In this document: positions 26,102 through 35,788 of the stretch, in pieces
Position numbering within the stretch: position 1 is the first letter of the stretch
Layout: each line of letters begins with the position of its first letter
Source: UA16 sp905478895
GTDB taxonomy: Bacteria > Bacteroidota > Bacteroidia > Flavobacteriales_D > Sanyastnellaceae
Length of the DNA stretch: 64,000 nt
NCBI GenBank assembly: GCA_943788495.1
Contig: CALSQO010000002.1
Location: 124,001 to 188,000 of the forward strand
Reading direction: 5' to 3'
The notes under the pieces: generated by a model
Seen by the model: the letters and a program-made list of their open reading frames with translations, nothing else
Told to the model about the DNA's origin: nothing
Database searches by the model: none
Position numbers and translations under genes: made by a program

Positions 26102-27906
26102 TCACTTTTTGGCTTCGAAGTGCGTGTGGATTGCGCGCGCTACTTTGAGATTGACTGCTTTCGTCAAGTCGTCAATCGAGGCTTCACCGATGGCCTTTAC
26201 GGTTTTGAAATGCGCCAACAATTCGTGGCGTGTTTTGGGGCCAACGCCCTTGATGTCATCCAATTCTGACCGCAACGCTGCTTTGCTGCGTCGCTTGCGG
26301 TGGTGCTCAAGGGAAAACCGGTGGGCCTCATTCCTGAGGTGTTGGATCAACTTGAGCGTGGAAGACCGCTTGTCCAAGTAGAGCGGAAGCTGGTCACCGG
26401 GATAGTAGATTTCTTCCAGCCGCTTTGCAATGCCAATGATGGCAATCTTGCCCCGCAAGCCGATGGATTCTAACGCCTCCAATGCATGACTCAGTTGTCC
26501 TTTTCCGCCATCGATGACGATGAGCTGCGGCAGCGGTTCATTTTCTTTTAAAAGACGGCTATATCGCCGATGCACGACCTCTGTCATGGACGCAAAATCA
26601 TCCGGCCCATCCACGGTGCGGATGTTGAACTTTCGGTAATCGGACTTGGCGGGTTTTCCGTTTTTAAACACGACACATGCAGAGGCGGGATTGGTTCCTT
26701 GGATGTTCGAGTTGTCGAAGCATTCAATGTGCACGGGCAATTCGCTGAGCCGCAAGTCTTCTTTTGCTGTTTCGAGGAGCCGTTGGGTCGCTGCTTCGGG
26801 TTGGGTTTGCTCCAGTTGTTTTTGCCGATCCCGCATGAAAAACCGGGCATTCCGCTCGGACATTTCGATCAACCGCAACTTGTCGCCCCGCTGGGGGACA
26901 TGGCAGCGAAACCCCTTCGAGGGGCAAGATCGATGGCAAATGGCGTGTAAACCTGCGGGGAATCGCTTCCGAATTTGTCGCGCATCTGCACGATTGCGGC
27001 TTCGAGAATTTCCTTGGGTTCTTCTCCCAGTTTACGCCTCACTTCAGAGGTGTGCCCTTTGGTGATGGTTCCTTTTAGAATCCGCAGAAAATTGACATAA
27101 GCACACCGCGAATCCTGCACGACCGTGTATACCTCTACGTCATCAATGCCGGGATGCACAATGGTATTCTTGGCCTGGTATTTTCGGACAGACGCCAATT
27201 TTAATTTGTATTGCTCAGCCTCTTCGAAACGAAACGCCTCGGAGGCTTCTTGCATCTTCTTCTCGAGCTCTCGAACGACTTCTCCGAGGTTGCCACGCAG
27301 CAGGTGTCGGATCGCGGCAATGCTTTTTTTGTAATCGTCCTCGTCTTGTTTGCCGACACAGGGACCGAGGCAATTGCCGATGTGGTATTCCAGGCAGACC
27401 CGGAATTTGCCTTTTTCAATGTTCTCCTCCGTGAGGGCGAGAGAACACGTCCGGATGGGATAAAGCTTACGGCAGAGTTCCAAGACGGTATGCATGGTCT
27501 TCACACTGGGGAAAGGCCCGAAGTACTCACTTCCATCTTTGATCAATTTACGCGTGGGGAAGATGCGTGGGAAGCGCTCTTTTTTTACGACGATGAAGGG
27601 ATACGTCTTGTCGTCTTTGAGCTGGATGTTGTAGATCGGCCGATGCTCTTTGATCAGGCTGTTTTCGAGCAAAAGCGCGTCCGATTCAGAGGGAGCAATG
27701 AGCCATTTGATGTCGGTGATTTTCGAAACGAGCAGACGCGTTTTGCCGTTGTGGTTTTGTTTCGTGAAATAGCTGGAGACCCTTTTTTTCAAGTTCTTGG
27801 CCTTCCCCACGTAAAGCAACCGCTCGGCATCATCGAAATACTGGTAAACGCCAGGTTGCTGCGGCAGACGCGCTAGGATTTGACTGATGTGTTCAGATTT
27901 CGCCAT
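26102..27906 (-). CDS. uvrC: Excinuclease ABC subunit C (one frameshift)
   Basis: About 602 residues when one base is restored in the AAA run 26909-26911 (minus-strand TTT to TTTT), joining ...DLAPRRGF to RCHVPQRGDKLRLIEM. Domains: GIY-YIG nuclease (PGVYQYFDDAERLLYVGKAKNLKKRVSSYF, about 16-50), the four-cysteine segment (CLEYHIGNCLGPCVG), the UVR motif around EEAEQYKLKLASVRKY, the RNase H-like nuclease (ECFDNSNIQGTNPASACVVF, VIDGGKGQLSHA) and tandem HhH at the C-terminus (DIKGVGPKTRHELLAHFKTV). It makes both incisions in nucleotide-excision repair. It is single-copy and important, so the break is probably an error. Confidence 0.95.
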
Positions 27907-27938
27907 GGGTGGTGCAAATTTCGGGCGGAATCTCCAAC

Positions 27939-27946
27939 TAACTTCG
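27939..27946 (+). promoter_or_regulatory. -7 promoter box of the SDR gene
   Basis: TAACTTCG, one mismatch to TAnnTTTG, ends 4 nt before the ATG at 27951. The 44-bp gap is shared with the divergent uvrC gene. Confidence 0.5.
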
Positions 27947-27950
27947 CAGC

Positions 27951-28970
27951 ATGGTTTTGATCACAGGTGGAACGGGATTGGTTGGGCGGCATTTGCTGGA
28001 GGGATTGTTGTCTTCGGGTGAGTCCGTTCGGGCCTTGCATCGCCCAGCATCCGATCGCGTCGCGGTTCAAAATTTTCTAGAAAAAAGAGGCGTCAACCTG
28101 GCCGGACTGGAGTGGTTTGAGGCTGAATTGTGGGACGATGAACGATTGGAAGAGGCATTGAGTGAGTGTTCACGCGTTTACCACTGTGCCGCAGTGGTGT
28201 CATTTCACCACCGGGATGCGGCGTGGATGATGAAGGTCAACCGGGATGCGACAGCAACCTTGGTGAATACCATGCTTGACACCGGAATCAAAGAATTGGT
28301 TCACATCAGTTCTGTTTCGGCCTTGGGGCGGAAGGAAGGAGAGCCCGTGCATGAAGGTGTGCCGTTTGAAGAAGGGTCGGATGTGACGCACTATGCACGC
28401 AGCAAATACTTGGCGGAATTGGAAGTATGGCGAGGAAAAGAAGAAGGATTGAACGTGCTGGTGGTCAACCCGGTCATTGTCCTCGGCCCCGGCGATTTTG
28501 ATCGAAGTTCGTCCACGATGTTCGCGTTGGCCCACAAAGGGTTTCAATGGTACCCCTCCGGCAGCAATGGATTTGTTTCGGCTGCTGATGTGGCCCGGGC
28601 ATGCCTCTTATTGGCTAAGCACGACTGTTGGAATGACCGTTATATGCTCTGCGCGGAAAACCTCGCTTACCGGGAAGTGTTGACACAAATGGCCCGTGCG
28701 CTCGAAACGCGACCGCCGGCTCATCGTTTGCGCAATTGGATGATGGGCCTGGCCTGGCGGTTGGGTCGGGTACTCGAACTGGTGTCCGGTCGAAAATCGC
28801 CCATTACCCGTGAATCCGTGCAAAACACCAACAAGGTGCATGCGTATGCTTCCGATTTTTTAGAACGCACCTTGGAGGCCAAGGGTGTGCATTGGCAGTA
28901 TCAGTCGATCGACTCCGCGATTGACGAAACGGCACCTTATGTCTTGGATGCGCTGGGCCAACCCAAATAG
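27951..28970 (+). CDS. NAD(P)-dependent epimerase/dehydratase (extended SDR)
   Basis: 339 residues. N-terminal nucleotide-binding motif ITGGTGLVGRHL (GxxGxxG), then HISSVSALG, and the catalytic Tyr-x3-Lys in YARSKYLAE, followed by VVNPVIVLGPGDF. This is the dihydroflavonol reductase/3-beta-HSD-like extended SDR group, whose members reduce or epimerise diverse sugars and sterol-like ketones. The product cannot be fixed. The gene sits between uvrC (divergent) and DUF4296 (convergent, stops 9 bp apart), a position seen in many Bacteroidota next to the pyrC operon. Confidence 0.9.
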   Translation: MVLITGGTGLVGRHLLEGLLSSGESVRALHRPASDRVAVQNFLEKRGVNLAGLEWFEAELWDDERLEEALSECSRVYHCAAVVSFHHRDAAWMMKVNRDATATLVNTMLDTGIKELVHISSVSALGRKEGEPVHEGVPFEEGSDVTHYARSKYLAELEVWRGKEEGLNVLVVNPVIVLGPGDFDRSSSTMFALAHKGFQWYPSGSNGFVSAADVARACLLLAKHDCWNDRYMLCAENLAYREVLTQMARALETRPPAHRLRNWMMGLAWRLGRVLELVSGRKSPITRESVQNTNKVHAYASDFLERTLEAKGVHWQYQSIDSAIDETAPYVLDALGQPK

Positions 28971-28979
28971 ATTTTCAGA

Positions 28980-29352
28980 TCAATCCTTGCGGTTCGCTTC
29001 CCGCTCCATATCGGCCAACCGCTCTCCAACTTCTTCCAGTAACCCATCCATTTCTTCGGGGTGCTGGTACCACCATTGGTAAGTGGTTTTGAAGCGTTCT
29101 TCATCGATGTCGAATCGGTCAAACAGTTCGGCGTAATGTTGCAGAACGATTGCCCCTTCATCGTCATTTCGCATCAGCCGTTGTTTTTTGACCCCCTCGA
29201 TCAAATGCACTTCTGTCAACACTTGGACAAAGGTGTCGCGTGGCACAAGACCCACTGTTTTGGGAGTCTTCTGGGGAGGGATTAGAGCAGCCGTTTAAGC
29301 CCCAGAGTGCCAGGACCACAATCAGCATGGAAGGACAACGGAAGGCGATCAT
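28980..29352 (-). CDS. DUF4296 lipoprotein (one frameshift)
   Basis: About 123 residues after removing one base from the TTTT run 29268-29271. The N-terminus is a lipoprotein signal (LWGLNGC, Cys22); the mature domain reads LVPRDTFVQVLTEVHLIEGVKKQR and then YAELFDRFDIDEERFKTTYQWWYQHPEEM, the helical pattern of DUF4296. This Bacteroidota-specific family typically follows dihydroorotase, as here: its start overlaps the pyrC stop by 4 bp. Function unknown. Confidence 0.82.
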
Positions 29353-30713
29353 CGATCAAACGTAAGCCGCTGTCCGGCGTGGTTACCGTGGCTGGTCAGT
29401 ACATCTGTCCCATTGTAGACGTGAACACCGTTGACCCAAGTGCCCCGCACCTGAGACTGGAATGTTGTGCCTTCAAACGGAGACCAGCCGCATTTGTATC
29501 GGATGTTGCTTCGAGAAACGGTCCACGGGTCATTGGGGTCGACCAAGACGAGGTCCGCTTGATAGCCTGGCCGAATGTAGCCGCGACCTTCGATTTGAAA
29601 CATGTCTGCTACACGGTGCGCCATGAGGTTAACGGCATCTTCAACCGGCAACAAGCCCTGGTGCACCATTTCAAGCATGGCGGGCAATGCATGCTGAACC
29701 AAAGGCCCCCCAGAAGGTGCTTTGAAATAGGAATTGCTCTTTTCATCGAGGGTATGCGGCGCATGATCGGTAGCGACGACATCGATGCGGCCATCGAGAA
29801 TGCCGGCGCGAACTGCTGCGCGATCATCGGCGGTTTTTACCGCAGGATTCCATTTGATGTGGGTCCCTTTGGTGTCGTAATCTGCATCGGTAAACCACAA
29901 GTGATGGATGCAAGCCTCTGCCGTGATTTTCTTTTCAATGGACGGAATATCATTGCGAAAAAGGGCAACTTCGCGGGCCGTAGAAATGTGCAGAATGTGC
30001 AGCCGTGTATTCCATTTCGTAGCCAGTTCGACCGCCATCGAAGAGGACCGATAACAAGCCTCGTGGCTCCGGATGTGCGGGTGCTGGCCAATTGGAACCG
30101 CCTCTCCGTATCGTTCCCGTGCAGCAGCGATGTTCTGGCGGATTGTGGCCTCGTCTTCGCAGTGGGTGGCCACCAATGTTGGGCTCTCTTTGAAAACCGC
30201 CTCCAATACGGCGCGATCATCTACCAACATATTTCCCGTCGAAGACCCCATGAAGACTTTAACGCCACAAATACGTCGGGGGTCGGTCTTCAAAACCTCA
30301 TCCAAGTTGGTGTTTGAAGCGCCCATGAAAAACGAATAGTTCACCGCACTGACCTCGTCGGCGCGTTCGTATTTGTCCTGCAAAAGCTCCTGCGTCAGCG
30401 CTTGCGGAACCGTATTGGGCATCTCCATGAACGAAGTAATGCCTCCTGCGGCTGCTGCGGCAGATTCGGTGGCGATTTCACCTTTGTGGGTCAGCCCCGG
30501 TTCTCGAAAATGCACTTGGTCGTCGATGCATCCGGGCATTAACCAAAGTCCGGTGGCGTCAATTTGCGTTGCTTTGGATGCTTCTGCGTGGTTGTTGCAA
30601 TCGTCACCAAGAGCGGCGATGGTTCCATCGCTGGCGATTAAGACATCAGAAGTGATGACTTGGCCTTCATTAACGACTGAAGCGCCGATGAATCGGGTAG
30701 GCTGTGAAGACAT
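29349..30713 (-). CDS. pyrC: Dihydroorotase (class I type)
   Basis: 454 residues. Metal-binding D-x-HFREPG motif at the start of the barrel (PGCIDDQVHFREPGLTHKG), a TEAC-IHHL block, ATHCEDEATIR, and DVVATDHAPHTLDEK with the catalytic Asp near the end. It closes carbamoyl-aspartate to dihydroorotate in pyrimidine synthesis. The first metal motif has Q in place of the usual second His (HxH read as Q-V-H), a substitution found in several Bacteroidota dihydroorotases and perhaps linked to a different metal arrangement. It is flanked by the mannosyltransferase gene upstream (8 bp) and DUF4296 downstream (overlap). Confidence 0.93.
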   Translation of the reverse strand: MSSQPTRFIGASVVNEGQVITSDVLIASDGTIAALGDDCNNHAEASKATQIDATGLWLMPGCIDDQVHFREPGLTHKGEIATESAAAAAGGITSFMEMPNTVPQALTQELLQDKYERADEVSAVNYSFFMGASNTNLDEVLKTDPRRICGVKVFMGSSTGNMLVDDRAVLEAVFKESPTLVATHCEDEATIRQNIAAARERYGEAVPIGQHPHIRSHEACYRSSSMAVELATKWNTRLHILHISTAREVALFRNDIPSIEKKITAEACIHHLWFTDADYDTKGTHIKWNPAVKTADDRAAVRAGILDGRIDVVATDHAPHTLDEKSNSYFKAPSGGPLVQHALPAMLEMVHQGLLPVEDAVNLMAHRVADMFQIEGRGYIRPGYQADLVLVDPNDPWTVSRSNIRYKCGWSPFEGTTFQSQVRGTWVNGVHVYNGTDVLTSHGNHAGQRLTFDR

Positions 30714-30721
30714 GAGTGAAT

Positions 30722-31450
30722 TCAGGGTTTGGAATTCGGATTGGGCTGAACCTTTCGGAAGCGCATCTGAAGGACGCCAAGGAAAGCCTCTCGAAAGATA
30801 TTCATGCTCATTTTGCTCGTCCCCAATTCCCGATCAATGAAAGTAATGGGAACTTCTTCGATGCTGAATCCAAGTTGTCGCGCATTGTATTTCATTTCGA
30901 TTTGAAAGGCATAGCCGATGAATTGAATCCGGCTGAGGTCGATGCGCTCTAGCACTTCACGGCGGTAACATTTGAAACCGGCCGTGCTGTCTCGAACGCC
31001 CAGCCAAAGAATGGCATTGACATAGACGGAAGCGAAATAGCTCATTAGAATGCGGCCGACGGGCCAGTTGCTTACTTTTCCTCCTCGGGTGTATCGCGAT
31101 CCTACGGCTACACCCGCGCCGTTCATGCAGGCCTCTCGAAGACGGACCAGGTCGTTGGGGTTGTGCGAAAAGTCACAATCCATTTCGTAAATGAGGTCGT
31201 ATCCGCGTTCCAATGCCCAATGAAATCCAGCGATGTACGCCGTGCCTAATCCCAGTTTGCCTGACCGCTCCAAGAGGTGAATGCGCTCATGGTTTTTTTG
31301 ATTTTCCTTGACCACTTTGGCCGTTCCGTCTGGCGAGCCGTCGTCCACGATCAGGACATTGAATGCAGGTGCCAATGACATCACGGTATCCAGCATGCGC
31401 TGGATGTTTTCAATTTCATTGAAGGTTGGAATGATGACTAAGCTCTTCAT
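30722..31450 (-). CDS. Polyprenol monophosphomannose synthase (GT2)
   Basis: 242 residues. GT2 fold: VIIPTFNEIENI, then the DD motif in LIVDDGSPDGTA, MDCDFSHNPNDL (metal-binding DxD-like) and FKCYRREVL. It is the soluble, DPM1-like form without a C-terminal membrane domain. It transfers mannose (or another hexose) to a polyprenyl phosphate, supplying lipid-linked sugar for protein O-glycosylation, common in Bacteroidota. It is in the operon pseudouridine synthase - this gene - pyrC - DUF4296. Confidence 0.92.
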   Translation of the reverse strand: MKSLVIIPTFNEIENIQRMLDTVMSLAPAFNVLIVDDGSPDGTAKVVKENQKNHERIHLLERSGKLGLGTAYIAGFHWALERGYDLIYEMDCDFSHNPNDLVRLREACMNGAGVAVGSRYTRGGKVSNWPVGRILMSYFASVYVNAILWLGVRDSTAGFKCYRREVLERIDLSRIQFIGYAFQIEMKYNARQLGFSIEEVPITFIDRELGTSKMSMNIFREAFLGVLQMRFRKVQPNPNSKP

Positions 31451-31456
31451 ATTATT

Positions 31457-32416
31457 CTAACTGCTCATGCGTAAAAGGTTCACTTCGGCTTCGGACAAAT
31501 GTCGGAAGCTCCCTCGAGGCACATCTTTTTTGGTCAGCGGTCCAATGGTGACCCGGTCTACCTTGACAACGTGGTAGCTGAGTTCCTCGAGCATGCGCCG
31601 AGCGATACGGCTCCTGCTGGAAGTGAGCTTCAGCCCAATGTGCGTTCTTTCGTCGTTTGCAAATTCGGCCTCTGTCGCTTTCACAAATCCCTTGTCCACA
31701 ATAAACCCCTGTTTGAGTTCTTCAAGGTGGTTGGGTTGAACGCGTTCTGCGAGGATGACGTGGTAGAGCTTGGCCGCACCAGATTGGGGGTGGTTGAGCC
31801 GCACCATTAACTCTTCATCGTTCGTGAACAGCATCAATCCGGTGCTCTCCCGATCCAATTTATCAATGGACCGGATTTCTTCTTTGCACGCTTTTTGAAC
31901 CAATTCATGCACGCCTCGACGTGCTTTGGCGTCTGCCATGGAGGTCCCGAATCCTTTGGGTTTATTCAACAAGACATAGCGCCGGGTTTCAGGTCGAATG
32001 GTGGCCCCTCCGACTTGCACGCTGTCGGTGATATTGACCTTGTGCCCCATCTGCACAATGATTTCGCCATTCACTGTCACTACGCCCGACTCAATCAAGG
32101 AGTCGGCCTCTCGGCGTGAGCAAACCCCAGCATTTGAGATGTACCGATTCAATCGCATGGGTCCTCCCAATGCAGCCAATGGTTTTTGCCGCGTCACAGG
32201 TCTGCCGCCCTTGCGAAAGGTCGCTCCGCTGCGGCTTTTTTTGCCAGCCCCATCCGGTTTGAAATTCGTCTTTTGATCGGATTTTCGAGGGGCACTTCCC
32301 TTTCCTGATGTGCGCTTGGAATCTGGGCGTTTCTCGCCCGAACGGCTTTCGCCAGGTTTCGAGCGACGCGCTTGCGATGAGCGGGCACCGGCACGACCAG
32401 AATTCTGCTTCTTCAT
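31457..32416 (-). CDS. rRNA pseudouridine synthase, RsuA/RluB family, with basic N-terminal extension
   Basis: 319 residues from the ATG at 32416. The first ~85 residues are a low-complexity tail rich in Lys, Arg, Ser and Gly, probably RNA-binding. An S4 domain follows (MRLNRYISNAGVCSRREADSLI), then the synthase domain with the catalytic Asp in SIDKLDRESTGLMLFTND and YHVILAERV. Members modify uridines in 16S or 23S rRNA. The start is preceded by a TATCTTTG box 4 nt upstream. A basic extension of this type is common in Bacteroidota members. Confidence 0.93.
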   Translation of the reverse strand: MKKQNSGRAGARSSQARRSKPGESRSGEKRPDSKRTSGKGSAPRKSDQKTNFKPDGAGKKSRSGATFRKGGRPVTRQKPLAALGGPMRLNRYISNAGVCSRREADSLIESGVVTVNGEIIVQMGHKVNITDSVQVGGATIRPETRRYVLLNKPKGFGTSMADAKARRGVHELVQKACKEEIRSIDKLDRESTGLMLFTNDEELMVRLNHPQSGAAKLYHVILAERVQPNHLEELKQGFIVDKGFVKATEAEFANDERTHIGLKLTSSRSRIARRMLEELSYHVVKVDRVTIGPLTKKDVPRGSFRHLSEAEVNLLRMSS

Positions 32417-32420
32417 GAAG

Positions 32421-32428
32421 CAAAGATA
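32421..32428 (-). promoter_or_regulatory. -7 promoter box of the pseudouridine synthase operon
   Basis: TATCTTTG on the minus strand matches TAnnTTTG exactly, with 4 nt between it and the ATG at 32416. It probably drives the four-gene operon to DUF4296. Confidence 0.65.
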
Positions 32429-32434
32429 TTCCAT

Positions 32435-32797
32435 TCAGGGCATGCAAATGAACGCATCTTCAATGTGTTGTATCCGATGAGTTTCCCGGCCATATTCAAT
32501 GCAGAGAACATCGAATCGGATGGTGTCGGATTTGGATTCGTGGTTTTTTAAAAATCGATCGGCTGCGCGGATGATGCGTTGCTGTTTGAAGAGGTCAACC
32601 GATTCGAATGCGGTCTCCGCATATCCAAACTTCCGCACCTTGACCTCCACAAAAACCCAAATATTCGCCTGTTTACCAATTAGGTCAATTTCGAATCGTC
32701 CTTTTCGCCAATTCCGTTCCACGATGTGTATACCGGCTTTTTCCAGGTGAATGGCCGCCAATGTTTCTCCCCAACGCCCACGTTCTGTCGCATTCAT
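32435..32797 (-). CDS. YraN/UPF0102-family endonuclease-like protein
   Basis: 120 residues, normal length. RGRWGETLAAIHLEKAG, RNWRKGRFEIDLIGKQ and VFVEVKVRKFG give the PD-(D/E)xK-like signature (Glu-x-Asp ... Glu-x-Lys) of the UPF0102 family, predicted Holliday-junction-resolvase-like nucleases. No biochemical activity is firmly known. It ends 18 bp upstream of the pseudouridine synthase start on the same strand and diverges from the membrane protein gene at 32849. Confidence 0.92.
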   Translation of the reverse strand: MNATERGRWGETLAAIHLEKAGIHIVERNWRKGRFEIDLIGKQANIWVFVEVKVRKFGYAETAFESVDLFKQQRIIRAADRFLKNHESKSDTIRFDVLCIEYGRETHRIQHIEDAFICMP

Positions 32798-32836
32798 TTC
32801 ATGTTGATTTGAAAGCGAAGAACCTCTTCAACCGAC

Positions 32837-32844
32837 TAACTTTG
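32837..32844 (+). promoter_or_regulatory. -7 promoter box of the 32849 gene
   Basis: TAACTTTG, an exact TAnnTTTG match, ends 4 nt before the ATG at 32849 in the 51-bp divergent gap with yraN. Confidence 0.65.
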
Positions 32845-32848
32845 CCTC

Positions 32849-33754
32849 ATGATTTTCAGAAGAAGCGTGGTGATTTGCGGTTGTTGTTTGGGGGCATTTT
32901 TTGCCGGGGCGGCGCAGGCCAATGGTCAAGGTTTTTCGTCCGATGAGTGGTATGTTTCTTGGGGTTATAACCGCTCGGCTTACACGGTTTCTGATGTGCA
33001 GATGTGGGGAACAGGGCCATCCGGTGAGGCGTTTGATGTGACCTTACAAGACGCACAGGCCAATGACATGCCCGAGCGTTTTCAGGCCAAAGTGTATTTC
33101 CATCCAGGGCTCTTCACGATTCCTCAGTTCAATGCGCGTTTCGGCAAGCGAATTGCCCCCAATCTGTGGGTCTCAGCGGGATGGGACCACATGAAGTACA
33201 AGTTGAAAAAACAGTGGGTAGTCGCCGATGGATACGCCGATGCGTCGGATTTGGGCTTGGAAGATGAATTTCCCGCGGGGACGCTAGCCGAATGGAACGG
33301 CGATTCTTTGCGGTGGGGCCAAGGGTTCAACTTGGAACACAGCGATGGAATGAATTTTGTACGATTCAGCTTGGAGCACCAAACCGACCTCTGGCGCTCC
33401 GTCAATGATCAATTCATGCTTTCCGTGTTCGAGGCGGTTGGGTTGGGTGTTGTGGTTTGCAGCACAGACTTTACTTGGGCGGGGCAACGTCAAAAGAATG
33501 CTCAGCACCTTTCAGGCCTTGGGCTTGGGGTGCACGCGGGACTCAGAATGCAGGTGCACAGGAGGTTTTTCATCCAGGCTACGGGGCATGTGGGCGGAGT
33601 CACATTGCCGTGGATTCGGCTTCAAGGGCCGGGTGACTCGGGGGCGAAGCAACGGATCGGGTATGCTGAGGCCGCTTTTGCGGTCGGCTACCTCATTGGC
33701 AAGGACCATAAACCCAAAGGCAAGCGCAATTGCAGCACCTGTCCAACGTGGTAG
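32849..33754 (+). CDS. Conserved outer membrane barrel-like protein of Bacteroidota
   Basis: 301 residues with a signal peptide (VVICGCCLGAFFAGAAQANGQ). The region WYVSWGYNRSAYTVSDVQMWG, then TIPQFNARFGKRI and SAGWDHMKYKL, is a pattern I recognise in widespread but uncharacterised Bacteroidota proteins. The remainder alternates strands as in a beta-barrel (for example GLGLGVHAGLRMQVHRRFFIQATGHVGG). The C-terminal tail contains a CSTC pair. Function unknown; location in the outer membrane is inferred. It is a single-gene unit convergent with the coiled-coil protein gene. Confidence 0.78.
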   Translation: MIFRRSVVICGCCLGAFFAGAAQANGQGFSSDEWYVSWGYNRSAYTVSDVQMWGTGPSGEAFDVTLQDAQANDMPERFQAKVYFHPGLFTIPQFNARFGKRIAPNLWVSAGWDHMKYKLKKQWVVADGYADASDLGLEDEFPAGTLAEWNGDSLRWGQGFNLEHSDGMNFVRFSLEHQTDLWRSVNDQFMLSVFEAVGLGVVVCSTDFTWAGQRQKNAQHLSGLGLGVHAGLRMQVHRRFFIQATGHVGGVTLPWIRLQGPGDSGAKQRIGYAEAAFAVGYLIGKDHKPKGKRNCSTCPTW

Positions 33755-33761
33755 AGACTCC

Positions 33762-34634
33762 TTAGGAGAGGACCAATTGGGTGGAACCAATCACTTCATT
33801 TCCTTCGAGGATATTGATGGTGTAAATGCCAGCAGGGATACGCTCCGTTGAGGGAATGAAGAAGATGCAGGCTTCGATGCGCTCATTGTTGTAATCAAGC
33901 TCACGCGTTGCGCTTACCGGGTTGCCCAGGTCATTTGCGTTCGCGGATTGTTCGCCCATGAGAATTTGACCGGCATCGTTGCTCACCTGCAAGTGCAGGG
34001 TTTTGGATCCAGCGCTAGCAATGCGGTTTTCCAATAGCGTGAAGCAAACACGCACCATGCTCAAGCGTGAAGCGCGGGTGGTCGGCCGTTGGCGGCCATT
34101 GCTCAAGATTCGGATGCCTTCTGCCGATGCTTCAGCCGCTTGCAGCGTTTGCCCTGCCGTAATCATCTCCTCCATGTTTTCTTGCCGTTCTACCAAGCTG
34201 GCGTTGCGCTCTTGAACTTCTTCCACACGCGCTCGCATCTGGTCATTTTCGTCAATGAGCGCGAGGTTCAACTGGTTGAGGGAATCGATGGTAGCGACAT
34301 AGCCTTTCATAATGCCACGCAATGTTTCCGCTTCTTGTTTGGCACGAGCAAGCGACCAGTTGCCGTTTTTAACTTGTTGAACCAAACGGCCGATATCATT
34401 CTTCTGATCGGCAATTTGGGCGAGCATCAGCGCATTTTCGGTGCTGAGGGTGTCGTAGCTAAAACTCAGTTTTTCCAGATCAAACAGCACCTGGTCTCGT
34501 TCGAAGGAAATCGCGGTATTGTCCGCCTGAACCGCAACAACGGTCTGATTGGTTTGATACAATTGCAACCCGAGCCCAATGCAAACCATGGCAAGAAGAG
34601 CGGAGGTAATAATGAGAATGCGTTGTGCGTCCAT
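33762..34634 (-). CDS. Membrane-anchored coiled-coil protein
   Basis: 290 residues: one N-terminal transmembrane helix (ILIITSALLAMVCIGLGLQLY), a long coiled coil (about 35-165, rich in Glu, Gln, Leu heptads) and a C-terminal beta-sandwich-like domain (MVRVCFTLLENRIASAGSKTLHLQV ... GIYTINILEGNEVIGSTQLVLS). Topology predicts the coiled coil and sandwich in the periplasm. Homologues occur in Bacteroidota without known function. It lies 22 bp after the phosphatase gene stop on the same strand. Confidence 0.78.
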   Translation of the reverse strand: MDAQRILIITSALLAMVCIGLGLQLYQTNQTVVAVQADNTAISFERDQVLFDLEKLSFSYDTLSTENALMLAQIADQKNDIGRLVQQVKNGNWSLARAKQEAETLRGIMKGYVATIDSLNQLNLALIDENDQMRARVEEVQERNASLVERQENMEEMITAGQTLQAAEASAEGIRILSNGRQRPTTRASRLSMVRVCFTLLENRIASAGSKTLHLQVSNDAGQILMGEQSANANDLGNPVSATRELDYNNERIEACIFFIPSTERIPAGIYTINILEGNEVIGSTQLVLS

Positions 34635-34656
34635 GGGTTTCGATTAAGTGCAGGGG

Positions 34657-35788
34657 CTAGGGAAGAACGGAATGTTCGACGCGCAATTGCCCTGTCGCAT
34701 CCCAAATTTCAGCCACAATCTTCGCCTTTCCGGGCCGGCCTAGCTGGAGGATGCCCACGTTGTTTTCCATGATGGGGCCCTGCCACTCTGTTGGCATTGT
34801 TGGTGGCGAAATCCCAAGTGGATGTGATTCCACTTGCGGTTATATCAAATATGGCATCGGCAGCTGAGCCATTCCCGCCTTTGATTTTTGAAATTTCAGC
34901 ATAATGCACATCGCCAGAAATGAACACAGTGGGCACCGCTGTGGCCTGTTTTTGGTTGGCCGCTTCGATTAATTCGAGCATTCTTTGTTGCTCGCTGGGA
35001 AAATTCGCCCATGATTCATAACCGTTCCATTCCGCGCCAAATTGCGTTGAGGAGGCAATGATTCGGTAATCGGCTTGAACATTCAACTGCTTTTTCAACC
35101 ACCTCCATTGGGCAGTTCCGAGGAGGGTCGAATCTTCGCCCCTGTGAGGCTCATAATCGGCCATGTAACTGAATCCGTTGCTGCCTTTGAGGATGATGCT
35201 TTGAGACCGCAGCAAGTCATCTCGAAAGGTGCGCGTATCGAGCAGGATGATATGAACATCTTGTTTTCCACCGTCAAACAGATAACTCATGTAAATGCCG
35301 TCACGGTCTTTTCGTGGCGCATCCCGGGGGTCTTTCCAAAAATCCAAGAAAACATCTTTTGATTCCTCCTTCAGCGGATAGTGCCTTCCCGCGTCATTCC
35401 ATCCATAGTCGTGATCATCCCACGTGGCGAGCAGCCGTGTGGCGGAATCAAGGCGCTGAAAATGGGGGTTTTGACCGAGGGTTTCATATTGCGCCTCTAG
35501 GGCCGAAATGTCCTCTGTATCTCCGTATACATTGTCCCCGAGCCACACAAAAACATCTGGTTTTTGACGAATTGCGACATCGAGTACAGGCATGGGCTGT
35601 TCGGCGTGCGCACAACTCCCAAATGCGACAGTGCGCACTTCTTTGCGCACGATGAGGTCCGCGGTCGCCTTCGTTATTGGCTTGCGCAAAATGATTGCCT
35701 TGGGTTCAGGCTTGCAGCTAAAAAGGGCTGACGTCGAAATGCAACAAGCGAGAAATAAAACGGAACAGATTCGGTGAGCTTGAATCAT
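34657..35788 (-). CDS. PhoD-like alkaline phosphatase/phosphodiesterase lipoprotein (one frameshift)
   Basis: About 376 residues after removing one base of the GGGG run 34774-34777; without that the last 35 residues read as unrelated sequence. A lipoprotein signal (LFSC, about residue 24) leads into the calcineurin-like fold: GSCAHAEQPMPVLD, WLGDNVYGDTED, ATWDDHDYGWNDAG, and later FISGDVHYAEIS, the metal-ligand pattern of PhoD/alkaline phosphatase D proteins. It hydrolyses phosphodiesters or phosphomonoesters outside the inner membrane. The tail VAEIWDATGQLRVEHSVLP is the normal closing strand. It overlaps the TonB-domain gene by 4 bp. Confidence 0.9.
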